This document shows, one piece after another, positions 5,788-7,413 of a stretch of DNA of 7,413 bases. Positions within the stretch are counted from its first letter, which is position 1. Each line of letters begins with the position of its first letter. This DNA is from Deinococcus sp. (lineage in GTDB: Bacteria; Deinococcota; Deinococci; Deinococcales; Deinococcaceae), in NCBI GenBank assembly GCA_028287665.1, contig JAQBPF010000318.1, forward strand, positions 1 to 7,413, written 5' to 3'. Below the pieces are notes generated by a model. That model worked only from the letters and a program-made list of their open reading frames with translations, had not been told where the DNA came from and made no database searches. Both the position numbers and the translations under genes were made by a program.

Positions 5788-6783
5788 CTACAGATACCTC
5801 GTCATCCACCGCGCCCAGTTTGCCCCCAGCACCCCGGCCCGCACCTCCGCTGGCATGACCTCCACACTGCCCGGCACGTCGCGGTACGAATCCACCCCCG
5901 CCAGGCATTTTTCCTGCCCGAATCCGCCGTCCAGATCTGTGCCGAGGGCCACCCGGTCCCACCCGATCAATCCTGCGTAGTGCGCCGCATGTGCCGCCAG
6001 CCCGCTCAGCGGCGCACGCGGATCGCCGTCCTGCCAGCCCTCCTGAACGAATTTTGAGGGGTAGACCAGCCCGATCACGCCGTCCTTCCCGGCAATCGCG
6101 CGGGCCATGTCATCGGTCAGGTGCCTGTTTCCGGCCACGAAATGTCGGCTGTTGGCGTGTGTGGCGATCATTCGCGGGTGCAATTCGGCGGCGTCCCAGA
6201 AGCTGGCATCGTCCAGATGCGAGGCGTCCAGCGCGATCCCCTGTTCGGCCATCGCCGTGACCAGTTCCCGCCCCGCCGCCGTCAGGGGGCCGGGCGCTTC
6301 CGTGCCGCCTGCGTAGCGGGTGCGGCCCCACGCTGGCCCGATCACGCGCACGCCCGCCGCCGCCCAGAACGGCAGATCATCCACATCCCGCACCGGGTCA
6401 GCCCCTTCCATCAGCAGCACGACTCCCAGAGGAGCGTCTGCCAACGCCAGGTGCGCCGCCACCTCTGCCCCAGTCCTCAGCAGCCGCAGCTGTCCGGCTT
6501 CTTCCCAGCGCCGGTACTGATCCAGTTGCCCCAGAGCCTGTTGCCGTGCCCCCGCGTGGTCGGTGTAGCCCCCCGGACTCTGGGCCGTACGCGGCAGGGC
6601 GAACAGCGTGCCGAAGCACACGCGAAGGCCCGCCGCCTTCAGTTCCGAAAACGTGACGGTGGCGGTTTCGCCCGGGACCGGATCATCACGCCGCAGGTCT
6701 TCCAGCGGCAGGGTCAGATCCCTTCCCAGCGCAGCATTAAAGGCCAGATCCAGATGGCCGTCGATCAGCAGCGGCCCGTTCAT
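5788..6783 (-). CDS. Peptidase M19 (renal/membrane dipeptidase family) zinc dipeptidase
   Basis: This is a metallo-dipeptidase of the amidohydrolase superfamily, 331 residues from the ATG at 6783. The binuclear metal site is complete: H10 and D12 (DGHLD), the bridging glutamate E126 (LLMEGADP), H189 (DASHLDD) and H209 (ATHANSR). D283 in GTDLDGG fits the usual late Asp. It has no signal peptide or lipobox, so despite the family name it should be cytoplasmic. In this setting it could hydrolyse L-Ala-L-Glu made by the epimerase, but M19 enzymes vary in specificity and some act on L-D dipeptides. An upstream in-frame start at 6879 would add 32 residues unlike the family, so I rejected it. TACAAT on the minus strand (6833-6828) is a -10 candidate about 45 nt before the start. 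It is the first gene of the minus-strand run, 99 bp before the endopeptidase. Confidence 0.92.
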   Translation of the reverse strand: MNGPLLIDGHLDLAFNAALGRDLTLPLEDLRRDDPVPGETATVTFSELKAAGLRVCFGTLFALPRTAQSPGGYTDHAGARQQALGQLDQYRRWEEAGQLRLLRTGAEVAAHLALADAPLGVVLLMEGADPVRDVDDLPFWAAAGVRVIGPAWGRTRYAGGTEAPGPLTAAGRELVTAMAEQGIALDASHLDDASFWDAAELHPRMIATHANSRHFVAGNRHLTDDMARAIAGKDGVIGLVYPSKFVQEGWQDGDPRAPLSGLAAHAAHYAGLIGWDRVALGTDLDGGFGQEKCLAGVDSYRDVPGSVEVMPAEVRAGVLGANWARWMTRYL

Positions 6784-6889
6784 GCGGCGGCCCACACAGT
6801 CCAGAAACAGGAGTCCATAGGCCCGCCATTGTAGAGCCCCGACTTCTGCGAATCTTGACCCTCCGCGCCCGCTGACCACTGAGAACGCT
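6784..6889. promoter_or_regulatory. Divergent promoter region between the M19 dipeptidase and hydrolase genes
   Basis: This 106-bp gap separates two genes that point away from each other. On the minus strand, TACAAT (6833-6828) matches five of six -10 bases and would start the dipeptidase message with a leader of about 38 nt. On the plus strand, TATGCT (6889-6894) just past the gap could serve a leaderless start at the GTG at 6902. No clear -35 hexamers or operators are visible. TTGACC (6855-6860) and CTGACC (6872-6877) are short similar words 17 bp apart. Confidence 0.45.
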
Positions 6890-7413
6890 ATGCTGCCCCG
6901 CGTGCGCTCGCTTGAGTTTCGTCATGGTCTGGCTACGCTGCGGTATGACGCGACGGGCAAGGGTGAACCGATGGTCCTGATTCACGGTCTCAGCGGTTCA
7001 AGTCGGTGGTGGCGGCACAATGTTCCCGTGTTTGCCCAGTCTCACCGGACCTTTGTGGTGGACCTCGCCGGATATGGTCGGGCGCGGCGGCAACGCTCCC
7101 TGGGTGTGCGCGAAGACGCCGCCCTGATCGCGGCCTGGCTGGACAATCAACGGCTCGAACACGTGACCCTGATCGGTCACAGTATGGGCGGCCATATCGC
7201 TCTGCATGTGGCGGCCCTGCGGCCAGAACGGGTCGATACCCTGGTTCTGGCCTGTGCCAGCGGCCTGCTGGACGCCGCCCGCGCGGGCCGGCCCAACATG
7301 TGGCGCAGCTCGGTGCATCTGCTGGGCGACAATATCCTCGAGGTGCTGCCCAACCTCAACGTCAGGACGCTGGTGATCTGGGGAGCCCGTGACGCGCTGG
7401 TGCCTGCACATTT
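6890..7413 (+). CDS. Alpha/beta-hydrolase fold protein (3' end outside window)
   Basis: The frame from the ATG at 6890 stays open to the last base, giving 174 complete codons. The fold signature is clear. LIHGLSGSS (residues 30-38) supplies the oxyanion HG, DLAGYGRA follows strand four, GHSMGG holds the nucleophile S98, and LVIWGARDALVP holds the acid D168. The catalytic His would lie beyond the window. The specific substrate is unknown. The family includes esterases, lipases and C-C hydrolases. An alternative start is the GTG at 6902 (residue 5), 7 nt after TATGCT, which would suit a leaderless message; neither start has a Shine-Dalgarno. Only about 30 residues separate the SGLL after strand six from NVRTLVIWG, so the lid region is shorter than I expect for this family. 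It is divergent from the M19 dipeptidase gene and no functional link is evident. Confidence 0.88.
   Translation, partial: MLPRVRSLEFRHGLATLRYDATGKGEPMVLIHGLSGSSRWWRHNVPVFAQSHRTFVVDLAGYGRARRQRSLGVREDAALIAAWLDNQRLEHVTLIGHSMGGHIALHVAALRPERVDTLVLACASGLLDAARAGRPNMWRSSVHLLGDNILEVLPNLNVRTLVIWGARDALVPAH

Noticed and set aside
4900..6057. Long plus-strand open frame (385 codons) over the endopeptidase and dipeptidase genes
   Set aside because: It lies antisense to two genes with full catalytic motifs. Its product is rich in Pro, Arg, His and Gln with no recognisable domain, which is typical of an antisense frame in GC-rich DNA.
6784..6879. 32-residue N-terminal extension of the M19 dipeptidase, including a hydrophobic patch resembling a signal peptide
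   Set aside because: The family normally begins shortly before the DGHxD motif. The extension is not signal-like overall and would cover most of the divergent promoter region.
7006..7392. Plus-strand open frame (128 codons) within the hydrolase gene
   Set aside because: It is out of frame with the alpha/beta-hydrolase, whose HG, GHSMGG and GARD motifs fix the true frame.

Overview
The window reads as chromosomal DNA from a GC-rich bacterium, most likely Deinococcus or a close relative. This is an inference. It rests on the GC-rich coding sequence, the deoxyxylulose-5-phosphate-independent PLP pathway (PdxS/PdxT), a YkfC/YkfB-type murein-peptide pair, and several starts with no Shine-Dalgarno sequence but a TAnGCT hexamer 6-7 nt upstream. 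That last arrangement is the one described for leaderless mRNAs in Deinococcus. No tRNA, rRNA, insertion sequence, CRISPR array or phage gene is visible.

Left part, plus strand (1-1972). The tail of a response-regulator receiver domain (1-204) is followed by a compact control region (201-265). It holds an 8-bp inverted repeat with a T-tract and three copies of a CTGACCCyA motif. Then come pdxS (266-1156) and pdxT (1364-1972), the two subunits of pyridoxal 5'-phosphate synthase. They are separated by an unusually long 207-bp spacer containing two hairpins. A 71-bp AT-rich convergent spacer (1973-2043) closes this half.

Right part, minus strand (6783 down to 2044). Five genes run in one direction: an M19 'membrane dipeptidase' family metallopeptidase, a YkfC-like SH3b-NlpC/P60 endopeptidase, a YkfB-like L-Ala-D/L-Glu epimerase, a small SMI1/KNR4 (SUKH) protein and a Gfo/Idh/MocA oxidoreductase. 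The last four overlap end to start by 13, 4 and 4 bp, so they are almost certainly one translationally coupled operon. The first three enzymes give a plausible cytoplasmic route for murein peptides. The endopeptidase would release L-Ala-D-Glu, the epimerase would convert it to L-Ala-L-Glu, and a dipeptidase would yield free amino acids. The SUKH protein and the oxidoreductase have no assigned place in that route and are the most interesting part of the window.

Far right, plus strand (6890-7413). A divergent alpha/beta-hydrolase gene begins here and runs off the end with no stop codon. Its lid region between the nucleophile and the acid looks unusually short.

Nothing here proves a new system. 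The best candidate is the coupled recycling operon carrying a SUKH protein and an oxidoreductase. The overlapping terminator/operator/promoter in front of pdxS is a second target.
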